Of a stretch of DNA of 23,238 nucleotides, positions 7,198 through 16,702 are shown in pieces. Each line of letters starts with the position of its first letter. Position 1 is the first letter of the stretch. The notes under the pieces were generated by a model. The model was not told the origin of the DNA. It saw only the letters and a program-made list of their open reading frames with translations, and did not search any database. Both the position numbers and the translations under genes were made by a program. This DNA comes from Ruminiclostridium sp. (GTDB lineage Bacteria > Bacillota > Clostridia > Oscillospirales > Oscillospiraceae), in the NCBI GenBank assembly GCA_021442645.1, contig JABUSR010000210.1, positions 1 to 23,238 of the forward strand, read 5' to 3'.

Positions 7198-8865
7198 TTA
7201 GAACAGGCCAGTGATCTTGCCGTTTTCGTCCACATCGATTTTCTCGGCAGAGGGAACTTTAGGCAGACCTGGCATAGTCATGATGTCGCCGGTCAGTGCC
7301 ACGATGAAACCAGCGCCGGCAGAAATCTTCAGGTTGCGGACAGTGACCGTGAAGTCCTCAGGTGCCCCCAGCAGGGCCTGGTTATCAGAGAAACTGTACT
7401 GGGTCTTCGCCATGCAGATCGGATAGTTTCCATAGCCCGTCTCGGTGAGCTGTTTTGCCTGCTTCTGGGCGTTGGCAGTCAGCACAACCTTGCTACCGCG
7501 ATATATCTTGGTCACGATGCTTTCCAGCTTTTCTTCAATGGTCGTATCCAGTTCATAAGACTGGCAGAAGTCGCTAGGCTGCTCGCACAGACGGACCACT
7601 TCCTCTGCCAAAGCAACACCACCTTCGCCGCCCTTGGCCCAAACTTCGGACAGCGCCACATTGACGCCCAATTCCTTACACTTGCTCTCAATGAGGGCTA
7701 ACTCTGCTTCAGTATCCAAGGGGAACCTGTTGATGGCCACCACACAGGGAAGATGGAAAACAGTGGTAATATTCTCTACATGGCGGAGCAGGTTGGGCAG
7801 GCCTTTCTCCAGTGCTTCCAGATTCTCAGTACCCAGATCAGCCTTGGCCACACCACCGTGATGCTTCAAAGCACGGACAGTAGCCACAACTACCACTGCA
7901 CTGGGCTTTAGGCCAGCCATACGACACTTAATATCCAAGAACTTCTCCGCACCCAGGTCAGCACCAAAGCCGGCCTCGGTGACAGCGTAGTCTCCCAACT
8001 TCAGAGCTGCCTTGGTGGCCATGATGGAGTTACAGCCGTGGGCAATATTGGCAAATGGCCCGCCATGGATAAATGCAGGAGTCCCTTCCAGGGTTTGGAC
8101 TAGGTTCGGCTTCAGGGCATCCTTAAGCAACGCTGCCATGGCACCGGCAGCGTTCAAGTCGCTGGCCGTGACAGGCTTGTCATCATAGGTGTAAGCCACC
8201 ACCATGCGGCCCAGTCTCTCCTTCAGGTCAGTGATGGATGTAGCTAGGCAAAGAACTGCCATGACCTCAGAAGCCACGGTAATGTCAAAGCCGTCCTCAC
8301 GGGGCACACCCTGCATACGGCCGCCCAGACCGTCCACCACATTGCGCAGCTGACGGTCGTTCATGTCGACACAACGCTTCCAGATGATCTTCTTCACATC
8401 AATACCCAACTGGTTGCCCTGCTGGATGTGATTGTCCAGCATTGCGGCCAGCAGATTGTTGGCCGCACCGATGGCATGGAAATCACCGGTAAAGTGAAGG
8501 TTAATGTCCTCCATAGGAACCACCTGGGCATAGCCACCGCCTGCGGCACCGCCCTTGACGCCAAAGACAGGACCCAGGGAAGGCTCACGAAGTGCCACAA
8601 TGGCTTTCTTTCCAATCTTGCGAAGCCCATCCGACAGGCCCACAGTCGTGGTAGTCTTTCCCTCGCCAGCCGGGGTAGGGGTGATGGCGGTGACCAGAAT
8701 CAGCTTACCATCCGGGGCCGCCATCTCGTTGAGCATCGTATAGTCGATTTTTGCCTTGTAGTTTCCGTACTGTTCCAGATATTTTTCGTCCACGCCTGCA
8801 ACCTTTGCAATCTCGCGGATATTCTTCATCTCGCAGGCCTGGGCAATCTCAATATCGCTTCTCAT
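7198..8865 (-). CDS. fhs: Formate-tetrahydrofolate ligase
   Basis: Fhs makes 10-formyl-tetrahydrofolate from formate, THF and ATP in the cytosol. Its 555 residues match the usual 555-560. The ATP-binding loop TPTPAGEGKTTTTVGL is at about 62-77, with LREPSLGPVFGVKGGAAGGG, DINLHFTGDFHAI and NLEKHV-like VENITTVFHLPCVVAINRF following. The C terminus carries GDIMTMPGLPKVP. The start has AAGGAGG 7 bases upstream. The gene lies 116 bases downstream of guaB with no convincing terminator between, so it is probably the last gene of the purine operon. Its product is the one-carbon donor for PurN and the AICAR formyltransferase upstream. Confidence 0.97.
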   Translation of the reverse strand: MRSDIEIAQACEMKNIREIAKVAGVDEKYLEQYGNYKAKIDYTMLNEMAAPDGKLILVTAITPTPAGEGKTTTTVGLSDGLRKIGKKAIVALREPSLGPVFGVKGGAAGGGYAQVVPMEDINLHFTGDFHAIGAANNLLAAMLDNHIQQGNQLGIDVKKIIWKRCVDMNDRQLRNVVDGLGGRMQGVPREDGFDITVASEVMAVLCLATSITDLKERLGRMVVAYTYDDKPVTASDLNAAGAMAALLKDALKPNLVQTLEGTPAFIHGGPFANIAHGCNSIMATKAALKLGDYAVTEAGFGADLGAEKFLDIKCRMAGLKPSAVVVVATVRALKHHGGVAKADLGTENLEALEKGLPNLLRHVENITTVFHLPCVVAINRFPLDTEAELALIESKCKELGVNVALSEVWAKGGEGGVALAEEVVRLCEQPSDFCQSYELDTTIEEKLESIVTKIYRGSKVVLTANAQKQAKQLTETGYGNYPICMAKTQYSFSDNQALLGAPEDFTVTVRNLKISAGAGFIVALTGDIMTMPGLPKVPSAEKIDVDENGKITGLF

Positions 8866-8981
8866 ACTTACTCCTCCTTTTTAATCCTTTTATACAACTT
8901 TTGTTCCAAGCAATCCCCTCACGAGCCGTAGCTTTTATTCCGCCCAGTCTCTCTCTTTGTTTAAGGGATCTGACTCGCTCC

Positions 8982-10487
8982 TTACACGTTGCTGCTAGTG
9001 GAGCGCAGAGTCACGTCGTGGTAGCCTCCCTCCACGATACTGGTGGCAGACACCAGGGTCAGGCGGGCATTCTGCTGCAAGTCGGGAATATTAATCACGC
9101 CACAGTTGCACATGGTGGACTTGACCTTATACAAACTCTTCTGCACGTTGTCATGGAGTGCGCCGGCATAGGCCACATAGGAATCCACGCCTTCTTCGAA
9201 GGCCAGGTCGCTCTTGCCGCCCAGGTCATAGCGCTGCCAGTTCCGAGCGCGGTTAGAGCCCTCGCCCCAGTACTCCTTCACATAGGCCCCGTTGACCATC
9301 AGCTTATTGGTGGGGCTCTCGTCGAATCGGGCAAAGTAACGTCCCAGCATCAGGAAGTCTGCGCCCATTGCCAATGCCAGAGTCATATGGAAATCAAAGA
9401 CGATACCGCCGTCAGAGCAAATGGGCACATAGACGCCAGTCTCCCGGAAATACTCGTCACGAGCAGCTGCCACTTCAATAAGAGCAGAAGCCTGACCGCG
9501 GCCAATGCCCTTGGTCTCACGGGTGATGCAAATCGAGCCACCGCCGATACCGACCTTCACGAAATCAGCACCGGCGTCTGCCAGATAGCGGAAACCTTCA
9601 CGGTCTACCACATTGCCGGCGCCGATCTTCACCGTGTCACCATAGCGTTCCCGGATGAAGTCGATTGTTTTCTTCTGCCAGATGGAATAGCCTTCAGAAG
9701 AATCGATACATAAAACGTCTGCACCTGCCTCAACCAGCGCAGGAACACGCTCCTCGAAGTCCTTGGAGTTGATACCGGCGCCCACTAAGTAGCGCTTATC
9801 AGCATCCTGCAGGGCCAAGGGATGCTCCTTGTGTTCGGCATAGTCCTTCCGGAAGACGAAGTACAGCAGGTGATCATTGTCGTCCAGGATGGGCAGCGCA
9901 TTCAGCTTGTGCTCCCAAATGATATCGTTTGCCTCCTTCAAGGTCGTAGAGGCAGGAGCCGTGATGAGTTTTTCACGGGGGGTCATGAATTCGCGGACAG
10001 AGATGTCCGTGGTCATACGGGTGATGCGGTAGTCACGGCTGGTGACCAGGCCCAGAAGTTTGCCGTTGGGGGTGGCGTCCTCCGTAATGGCCACGGTGGA
10101 AAACCCGTTTTTCTGCTTCAGCTCTAGCACATCGCCCAAAGTGGCATCAGGGGTCAAGTTAGAGACACTGACCACGAAGCCAGCCTTGCTGCTCTTGACC
10201 CGGCGGACCATGGCAGCTTCATTCTCAATGGACTGGGAGCCGTAGATAAAGGACAGACCACCCTCCTTTGCCAGGGCGATGGCCAGCGTGTCATTGGAAA
10301 CGGCCTGCATGATAGCAGAGACCATGGGAATGTTCAGGCTGATGGGGCACTCCTCCTCCCCCTTGCGGTACTTGACCAGAGGAGTCTTCAGGGAGACGTT
10401 GTCAGGGATACACTCTTCCGAAGTGAAACCGGGGACCAGCAGATACTCACTGAAGGTGTGAGAAGGTTCAGGATAGTAGTAAGCCAT
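8982..10487 (-). CDS. guaB: IMP dehydrogenase (divergent subfamily)
   Basis: IMP dehydrogenase oxidises IMP to XMP with NAD+, the committed step to GMP. The protein has 501 residues: an N-terminal barrel part, a CBS-domain pair inserted at about 95-215 (VTSRDYRITRM, EFMTPREKLIT, ALPILDD), then the rest of the barrel. The catalytic loop is GIGGGSICITRETKGIGRGQ with Cys near 320; the classic bacterial loop is GIGPGSICTTR, so this is a divergent but active-looking form. The Arg-Tyr of the mobile flap is present (NWQRYDLGG), as is EGVDSYVAYAGAL. It starts 20 bases after purL with AAGGAG about 12 bases before the ATG. No terminator separates it from purL, so it is cotranscribed. Confidence 0.93.
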   Translation of the reverse strand: MAYYYPEPSHTFSEYLLVPGFTSEECIPDNVSLKTPLVKYRKGEEECPISLNIPMVSAIMQAVSNDTLAIALAKEGGLSFIYGSQSIENEAAMVRRVKSSKAGFVVSVSNLTPDATLGDVLELKQKNGFSTVAITEDATPNGKLLGLVTSRDYRITRMTTDISVREFMTPREKLITAPASTTLKEANDIIWEHKLNALPILDDNDHLLYFVFRKDYAEHKEHPLALQDADKRYLVGAGINSKDFEERVPALVEAGADVLCIDSSEGYSIWQKKTIDFIRERYGDTVKIGAGNVVDREGFRYLADAGADFVKVGIGGGSICITRETKGIGRGQASALIEVAAARDEYFRETGVYVPICSDGGIVFDFHMTLALAMGADFLMLGRYFARFDESPTNKLMVNGAYVKEYWGEGSNRARNWQRYDLGGKSDLAFEEGVDSYVAYAGALHDNVQKSLYKVKSTMCNCGVINIPDLQQNARLTLVSATSIVEGGYHDVTLRSTSSNV

Positions 10488-10507
10488 GTCAGGGCTGCGC
10501 TCCTTTC

Positions 10508-13500
10508 TTACTTGAAATATTCAACGGCGGAACGGAAGATCTTCATGTCGTACTCGCCGGGCACATTGATATACAGACCTGCTCCGGTACGTTCGGTATG
10601 GCCCATCTTACCGAAAACGCGGCCATCGGGAGAGGTAATACCCTCCACAGCGCAGGCAGAGTTATTGGGATTGAATCGGATGTCGGAGGTGGGCTCCCCG
10701 GTCAAATCCACATACTGGGTAGCAATTTGCCCGTTGGCGGCCAGCTTCTGAATCAGTTCATCAGATGCCAGAAAACGTCCTTCACCATGGGAGATAGGCA
10801 CGGTGTACACCTCGCCGGGCTTGGTGTTCATCAGCCAGGGAGAAATGTTAGATGCCACGCGGGTCCGGACCAGACGGGACTGGTGGCGGCCAATAGTGTT
10901 ATAGGTCAAGGTGGGACAGGTCTCGTCGGTATCAATGATTTCACCGTAGGGCACCAGACCCAGCTTGATGAGTGCCTGGAAACCGTTGCAGACGCCCAGC
11001 ATTAGGCCGTCCCGGTTCTTCAGCAATTCGTGGACCTGGTCCTTAATCTTACCCGCCCGGAAGAAGGATGTGATAAATTTGGCAGAGCCATCGGGCTCGT
11101 CACCGCCGGAGAAGCCGCCGGGGATAAACACAATCTGTGCTTCGCCCAGCTTCTTTGCCACATAGTCCATAGATGCGGCAATGTCACTGGCCGTCTGATT
11201 CTTGATAACCACAATCTCAGGCTCAGCAGCGGCGTTCCGCACGGCCTTGGCAGCATCATACTCGCAGTTGGTGCCCGGGAAAACAGGAATCAGCACGCGA
11301 GGCTTCGCAGACTTGATGAGAGGCTTCTTCCAGCTATCACATTCCGTGGTAAAGGTCGGAATCTCCTGGCCGCCCTGCTTAATGTTACAAGCATAAATAG
11401 GCTCCAGTTTTTCCTCGTAGGCTCCCAGGAGTTCCTCCCGGGTGACGGTTTTATCCCGCCAAGTTAGGCTGCCGTCCTCAGTGGTAATACCCAGAGGCAA
11501 CCCAACCTTTTCCTTCTCGGTAAGCTCCAACACGAAGGACCCATAGGCATAGCTGAAGAGCTCGTCCATCGTACAGCCGTCATCAAACTTCAGGCCGATG
11601 CCATTCCCTAGGGACATTTTCAGCACAGCCTCCGCCACGCCGCCGAAGCCGGGGGTGTAGGCGGCACAGACCTTGCCTTTTTTCATGAGCTTGTTAACGG
11701 TTTTGAATGTTTCCTTCATGGAGTTCGCCACAGGCAGGCCATCGGGGCCGTACTCAGGGCATAGCCACACTACGGGATGTCCAGCTTCCTTAAATTCAGG
11801 AGACACAATGTTTCCAATCTTATCCGTGGTCACGGCAAAGGAGACCAAGGTAGGCGGCACATCCAATTGTTCGAAGCTGCCGCTCATGGAGTCCTTGCCT
11901 CCAATAGCTGCTATTTCCAGCTCCTTCTGGGCCCGGAATGCACCCAGGAGGGCGGCCAGAGGCTGGCCCCAGCGGTTGGCATCCTTACCCAGCTTCTGGA
12001 AGTACTCCTGGAAGCTCAGATATGTCTCCTTAAGGCTGGCACCAGTGGCCACCAACTTGGCCACAGACTCTACAACAGCCAGATAGGCCCCGTGGTAGGG
12101 GCTCTTCTCCGTGACATAGGGGTTATAGCCCCAAGACATCAGGGAGCAGGTATCAGTATCCTTTTTCTCCACTGAAATCTTATTGACCATGGCCTGGGTG
12201 GGAGTCAGCTGATGCTTTCCTCCGAAAGGCATCAGCACGGTACCGCTGCCAATGGTAGAGTCGAAGCGCTCAGACAGGCCTCGCTTAGAACAGACATTCA
12301 GGTCCTGGGCCAGATCTAAGTAGCCCTGGCGGAAATCCTTCACCTGATCCTTAAGAATGGATTCAGGCTGTGCCGTGATGGCGGTGATATGCTTTTCCAC
12401 GCCGTTTGTATCCAGGAAAGCACGAGAGATATCCACGATGTTCTCGCCGTTCCAGTGCATAGTCAGCCGGCCCTTGTCAGTGACCTTTGCCACCACAGTG
12501 GACTCCAGATTCTCAGAGGCGGCCAACTCCATGAATCGGCCAGCGTCTTTTGCTTCCACCACCACAGCCATTCTCTCCTGAGATTCACTGATGGCCAGTT
12601 CGGTGCCGTCCAGGCCCTCGTATTTCTTGGGCACAGTGTTCAAATCAATCTCCAGCCCCTCGGCCAGCTCTCCGATTGCAACAGAGACGCCGCCTGCGCC
12701 GAAGTCATTGCAGCGCTTAATGAGGCGGGAGGCCTCAGGGTTACGGAAGAGTCGCTGGAGCTTTCTTTCCTCAGGGGCATTGCCCTTCTGGACCTCAGCT
12801 CCACAGGACTCCAGGGACTCCATGGTATGGGACTTGGAGGAGCCAGTAGCGCCACCGCAACCGTCTCGGCCGGTTCTGCCGCCAAGAAGAATGACCACGT
12901 CCCCGGGGGCGGGGCGCTCACGGCGTACATTCTCCGCAGGTGCAGCGGCAATGACTGCGCCGATTTCCATGCGCTTGGCCGCATAGCCGGGGTGATAGAT
13001 CTCATCCACCTGACCGGTTGCCAGACCAATCTGGTTGCCATAGGAGCTATAGCCTGCGGCAGCCTTAGTGACAATGGTGCGCTGTGGAAGCTTTCCCTCC
13101 ATCGTCTCAGCAATGGGGGTCAGCGGGTCGGCTGCACCCGTAACGCGCATGGCAGAGTACACATAGGAACGGCCAGACAGGGGGTCTCGGATGGCACCGC
13201 CCACGCAGGTTGCTGCACCGCCAAAGGGCTCAATCTCTGTGGGATGATTATGTGTCTCATTCTTAAAGAGGAGCAACCAGTCCTCCTTACCACTGTTAGT
13301 ATCAACCTTGATCTTCACAGTGCATGCATTAATCTCCTCAGACTCATCCAGCTTAGGCATCTTTCCCTGCTTTTTCAGATATTTCGTCACAATGGTGCCG
13401 ATGTCCATCAAGTTGATGGGCTTGGTACGGTTAAGCCGCTTACGGATATCCAGATACTCCTCATAGGTCTGCTGGAGGATGGGACTCTGGAACTCCACGC

Positions 13501-14194
13501 CATCAATGGTAGTCAGGAATGTGGTGTGGCGGCAGTGATCAGACCAATAGGTATCAATAACCTTTAACTCCGTCATGGTAGGGTCACGGTCCTCAGTGCG
13601 GAAGTAGTCCCGGCAGAACCGCAAATCATCCAGGTCCATGGCAAGTCCAAAGTCAGCCACCATCTGCTGCAGAGCCTCCTCATCCATATCCCGGAATCCA
13701 TCCAGGGTTGCCACAGACTCTGGGATCTCGTAACTCATCACCAGAGTATCAAAAGGCTCTAGAGACGCCTCCCTAGACTCCACAGGGTTGATAAGGTATT
13801 TTTTAATGGCCGCAATATCTTCGGTGGTCAAGCTTCCCAAAAGCTGATAGACTCGGGCGGATCGGACCAAGGGACGTTCCCCCTGGGACAGTATCTGGAT
13901 GCACTGGGCGGCGGAGTCAGCCCGCTGGTCAAACTGACCAGGCAGATACTCCACGGCGAAAATCAGGCCTCCCTCGGGCAGAGTATCAGTAACCAGGTCC
14001 AGCTGGGGCTCGGACAGGATGGTCTTCACGCTGTAGTCGAACAGCTCCGACGTGATATTTTCTACATCATAACGGTTAAACAGCCGCAGGCCCTCCAGAG
14101 ACTCAATCCGGAGCAGAGTGCGGATATCGCCCAAAAGGGCGTCCGCTTCCGCAGTGAGCCCCGGGCGTTTCTCTACATATACCCGATATACCAT
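10508..14194 (-). CDS. purL: Phosphoribosylformylglycinamidine synthase, single-chain
   Basis: PurL converts FGAR, glutamine and ATP to FGAM. At 1228 residues this is the large fused type (TIGR01857-like), combining a PurS-like N-terminal region (about 1-150), two AIRS-like synthetase halves and a PurQ-like class I glutaminase at the C terminus (from about 985). Visible motifs are ETHNHPTEIEPFGG (near 310), GGRTGRDGCGGATGSS, GGVSVAIGELAEG, and the amidotransferase triad with Cys near 1069 in LGVCNGFQ and His/Glu near 1136 in SHGEGRF. The glutaminase is therefore intact, unlike that of PurF in this operon. AGAGGAG precedes the start by 6 bases. purD ends 31 bases upstream and guaB starts 20 bases downstream. 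Confidence 0.97.
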   Translation of the reverse strand: MVYRVYVEKRPGLTAEADALLGDIRTLLRIESLEGLRLFNRYDVENITSELFDYSVKTILSEPQLDLVTDTLPEGGLIFAVEYLPGQFDQRADSAAQCIQILSQGERPLVRSARVYQLLGSLTTEDIAAIKKYLINPVESREASLEPFDTLVMSYEIPESVATLDGFRDMDEEALQQMVADFGLAMDLDDLRFCRDYFRTEDRDPTMTELKVIDTYWSDHCRHTTFLTTIDGVEFQSPILQQTYEEYLDIRKRLNRTKPINLMDIGTIVTKYLKKQGKMPKLDESEEINACTVKIKVDTNSGKEDWLLLFKNETHNHPTEIEPFGGAATCVGGAIRDPLSGRSYVYSAMRVTGAADPLTPIAETMEGKLPQRTIVTKAAAGYSSYGNQIGLATGQVDEIYHPGYAAKRMEIGAVIAAAPAENVRRERPAPGDVVILLGGRTGRDGCGGATGSSKSHTMESLESCGAEVQKGNAPEERKLQRLFRNPEASRLIKRCNDFGAGGVSVAIGELAEGLEIDLNTVPKKYEGLDGTELAISESQERMAVVVEAKDAGRFMELAASENLESTVVAKVTDKGRLTMHWNGENIVDISRAFLDTNGVEKHITAITAQPESILKDQVKDFRQGYLDLAQDLNVCSKRGLSERFDSTIGSGTVLMPFGGKHQLTPTQAMVNKISVEKKDTDTCSLMSWGYNPYVTEKSPYHGAYLAVVESVAKLVATGASLKETYLSFQEYFQKLGKDANRWGQPLAALLGAFRAQKELEIAAIGGKDSMSGSFEQLDVPPTLVSFAVTTDKIGNIVSPEFKEAGHPVVWLCPEYGPDGLPVANSMKETFKTVNKLMKKGKVCAAYTPGFGGVAEAVLKMSLGNGIGLKFDDGCTMDELFSYAYGSFVLELTEKEKVGLPLGITTEDGSLTWRDKTVTREELLGAYEEKLEPIYACNIKQGGQEIPTFTTECDSWKKPLIKSAKPRVLIPVFPGTNCEYDAAKAVRNAAAEPEIVVIKNQTASDIAASMDYVAKKLGEAQIVFIPGGFSGGDEPDGSAKFITSFFRAGKIKDQVHELLKNRDGLMLGVCNGFQALIKLGLVPYGEIIDTDETCPTLTYNTIGRHQSRLVRTRVASNISPWLMNTKPGEVYTVPISHGEGRFLASDELIQKLAANGQIATQYVDLTGEPTSDIRFNPNNSACAVEGITSPDGRVFGKMGHTERTGAGLYINVPGEYDMKIFRSAVEYFK

Positions 14195-14225
14195 AGCAAT
14201 CTCCTCTTTACTTTCCTTCTTATCC

Positions 14226-15491
14226 TCACTTTATCGCCTGCAGAGCTTTCGCGCCAATATCTCTGCGACAGTAAGCATTCTCAAACTTTACCTTGTCTGC
14301 CTGGGCATAGGCCTTTTCAACAGCCTGTGCCAGAGTATCTCCCAAGGCGGTAACACCCAAGACGCGCCCGCCGGATGTTTTCAGCACACCGTCATCCAGC
14401 TTGGCACCAGCGACGAAAACTTCTGCATCCAAATCCTCCGGGATTGTGATTGGGAACCCGCTTTCGTAGTGCTTGGGGTAACCATCAGAGGCTAACACCA
14501 CACAGCATGCACTCCGGGCACTGAACTTCACCTCGGTCTCGCCCAGCTTACCCCGGGCAGTGGCCTCCATAACAGTGAGCAGATCGCTCTCCAACAGGGG
14601 GAGGACCACCTGAGTCTCAGGGTCACCAAAGCGGCAGTTGTACTCAATGACCTTGGGGCCCTTCTCCGTGAGCATCAAGCCAAAGTACAGACAGCCCTTG
14701 AATGTGCGGCCCTCAGCGTTCATGGCTTTCATGGTAGGCAGGAAAATCTCCTCCATGCACTGCCGGGCTACATCTTCTGTGTAGTAGGGGTTGGGTGCAA
14801 TGGTTCCCATACCGCCGGTGTTAGGCCCCACGTCTCCTTCGCCGACCCGCTTATGATCCATGGAGGAGACCATGGGGATGACCACGGTTCCGTCAGTAAA
14901 GGACAAGACAGACACCTCTGGGCCAGTAAGGAATTCCTCAATGACGATGTGGCTCCCACTTTCACCGAAAATCTTGTCCTCCATGCAGGACCTCACAGCA
15001 TTTACAGCTTCCTCCCGGGTCATAGCCACGGTAACCCCCTTGCCCAGTGCCAGCCCATCTGCCTTCACCACAGTGGGGATAGGGGCGGTCTCCAAGTAGG
15101 ACAGCGCCTGGGCGACATCGTCGAAGACCTCGTATTGAGCAGTGGGGATGCCGTACTTTTTCATAAGATTCTTAGAGAAGACCTTGCTCCCCTCAATGAT
15201 AGCAGCCGCCTTATTGGGACCGAAGCAGGGGATGCCCTCGGCCTCCAGCAGATCCACAGCGCCCAGTACCAGCGGATCGTCAGGTGCCACCACAGCAAAG
15301 TCAATGGCATTCTCTTTGGCAAACACAGTAATTGCCCCCAGGTCCTTGGCCCCGATACCGGTACACACCGCATCAGCGGCGATACCTCCGTTACCAGGGG
15401 CCGCAAAAATCTCTGTGACTCGGAGACTTTTCTTCAAGGATTTAATGATGGCATGCTCGCGGCCTCCGCCGCCTACCACAAGGATTTTCAT
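14226..15491 (-). CDS. purD: Phosphoribosylamine-glycine ligase (GAR synthetase)
   Basis: PurD joins glycine to 5-phosphoribosylamine with ATP, the second step of purine synthesis. The 421-residue ATP-grasp protein has MKILVVGGGGREHAI at its start, PDDPLVLG, FGPNKAAAIIEGSK, VVKADGLALGKGVTV, EEFLTGPEVSVLSFTDG, GPNTGGMG and EYNCRFGDPETQVVLPLL, all in the expected order and length. It is a stand-alone PurD, not fused to PurM or PurN. GGAGG lies 8 bases before the ATG. The gap after the AICAR formyltransferase gene is 16 bases, so it is an internal operon gene. Confidence 0.97.
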   Translation of the reverse strand: MKILVVGGGGREHAIIKSLKKSLRVTEIFAAPGNGGIAADAVCTGIGAKDLGAITVFAKENAIDFAVVAPDDPLVLGAVDLLEAEGIPCFGPNKAAAIIEGSKVFSKNLMKKYGIPTAQYEVFDDVAQALSYLETAPIPTVVKADGLALGKGVTVAMTREEAVNAVRSCMEDKIFGESGSHIVIEEFLTGPEVSVLSFTDGTVVIPMVSSMDHKRVGEGDVGPNTGGMGTIAPNPYYTEDVARQCMEEIFLPTMKAMNAEGRTFKGCLYFGLMLTEKGPKVIEYNCRFGDPETQVVLPLLESDLLTVMEATARGKLGETEVKFSARSACCVVLASDGYPKHYESGFPITIPEDLDAEVFVAGAKLDDGVLKTSGGRVLGVTALGDTLAQAVEKAYAQADKVKFENAYCRRDIGAKALQAIK

Positions 15492-15507
15492 CGTGCCGTC
15501 CTCCTTC

Positions 15508-16686
15508 TCAGTGGTGGAACAAACGCATCCCGGTGAATGCCATCACAATATTGTAACGGTTGGCCGTCTCAATAACGTTGTCGTCCCGAATGGACCCACC
15601 GGGCTCCACAATATAGGCCACGCCGGACTTTCTGGCGCGCTCCACATTGTCACCGAAGGGGAAGAATGCATCGCTGCCCACGGTGACCCCGGACTGGGTC
15701 GCAATCCACGCCTTCTTTTCCTCTGCAGTCAGGGGTTCAGGCTTGACCTTGAAAATAGCCTGCCATGCGCCCTCCCGGAGGACGTCCTCATATTCGTCGG
15801 ACAGATACACATCAATGGCGTTGTCCCTGTCGGGGCGCCGGATTGTATCCAAGAACTGCAGTCCCAGCGTCTTAGGATGCTGACGCAGGTACCAATTGTC
15901 GGCCTTACTGCCGGCCAGGCGGGTGCAATGAATGCGGCTCTGCTGTCCGGCGCCCACGCCGATAGCCTGGCCGTCCTTCACATAGCACACGGAGTTGGAC
16001 TGAGTATATTTCAGTGTGATAAGTGCCACGATCATATCCACCTTGGCACTGTCAGGCAGTTCCTTGTTCTCGGTAACCAAGTTGGTCAGAAGACTCTCAT
16101 CGATTTTGAAGTTGTTTCGGCCCTGCTGGAATGTAATACCGAAAACGTCCTTGTGCTCCTCCACGGCAGGGATGTAAGCTGGGTCGATTTTCACGATATT
16201 ATAATTACCCTTCTTCTTGGCCTTGAGGATCTCCAGGGCCTCAGGGGTGTAATCGGGGGCGATAATACCATCAGAAACCTCAGGCCTCAGGTATGCAGCG
16301 GTTGCAGCATCGCAGGTATCGCTAAGAGCTGCCCAGTCTCCATAAGAGCACAGACGATCAGCGCCACGAGCCCTAATGTAGGCACAGGCAATGGGAGAAA
16401 CCTCTGCGTCCTGATCTACAAAGTAGATAGCTTTATCGGTATCGCTCAGAGGCAGACCCACAGCAGCACCAGCAGGAGAGACGTGCTTAAAAGACGCTGC
16501 GGCAGGCAGGCCGGTAGCTTCCTTCAGCTCCTTCACCAACTGCCATGAATTGAATGCGTCCAGCAGATTGATATAGCCGGGCTTGCCACCCAGGATTTCA
16601 ATGGGAAGTTCTCTACCATCACTGACAGAGATACTTGCAGGCTTTTGGTTGGGATTACAACCGTATTTCAGTTCCAGTTCTTTCAT
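15508..16686 (-). CDS. purH: AICAR formyltransferase, stand-alone (PurH C-terminal half)
   Basis: This enzyme formylates AICAR with 10-formyl-THF to FAICAR. The 392-residue protein corresponds only to the transformylase domain of PurH, and the N-terminal MGS-like IMP cyclohydrolase domain is absent. LKYGCNPNQKPA near the start corresponds to LRYGENPHQ of PurH. The catalytic Lys-His pair is K67-H68 in SFKHVSPAGAAVG. TLKYTQSNSVCYVKDGQAIGVGAGQQSR, SDAFFPFGDNVERA and PGGSIRDDNVI are also diagnostic. An open frame extends 27 codons upstream, but the ATG at 16686 gives the family start. The ribosome-binding region is an unusual run of eight G (16693-16700). The missing cyclohydrolase is supplied by the purO-like gene directly upstream. 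Confidence 0.93.
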   Translation of the reverse strand: MKELELKYGCNPNQKPASISVSDGRELPIEILGGKPGYINLLDAFNSWQLVKELKEATGLPAAASFKHVSPAGAAVGLPLSDTDKAIYFVDQDAEVSPIACAYIRARGADRLCSYGDWAALSDTCDAATAAYLRPEVSDGIIAPDYTPEALEILKAKKKGNYNIVKIDPAYIPAVEEHKDVFGITFQQGRNNFKIDESLLTNLVTENKELPDSAKVDMIVALITLKYTQSNSVCYVKDGQAIGVGAGQQSRIHCTRLAGSKADNWYLRQHPKTLGLQFLDTIRRPDRDNAIDVYLSDEYEDVLREGAWQAIFKVKPEPLTAEEKKAWIATQSGVTVGSDAFFPFGDNVERARKSGVAYIVEPGGSIRDDNVIETANRYNIVMAFTGMRLFHH

Positions 16687-16692
16687 GTCTTT

Positions 16693-16700
16693 CCCCCCCC
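16693..16700 (-). promoter_or_regulatory. Poly-G ribosome-binding region of the AICAR formyltransferase gene
   Basis: Eight consecutive G (C on the plus strand) lie 6 bases before the ATG at 16686, in the 16-base gap after the purO-like gene. No normal AGGAGG is present. Poly-G can pair with the CCUCC of 16S rRNA using one G-U pair, so it is the likely ribosome site. Such a run can also change length by slippage. Confidence 0.55.
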
Positions 16701-16702
16701 AT

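Noticed and set aside
8866..8981. Second riboswitch before fhs (ZTP or THF type)
   Set aside because: None of the conserved blocks of either class is present in the 116-base gap, and no terminator stem is seen.
8751..9713. 320-residue plus-strand frame across fhs and guaB
   Set aside because: Antisense to two recognised enzymes and lacks a ribosome site.
12389..13567. 392-residue plus-strand frame antisense to purL
   Set aside because: A shadow of codon bias in purL; composition is unprotein-like and no start signal precedes it.
15142..16548. 468-residue plus-strand frame
   Set aside because: It spans the ends of two well-supported minus-strand genes (purD and the AICAR formyltransferase); not recognisable as protein.
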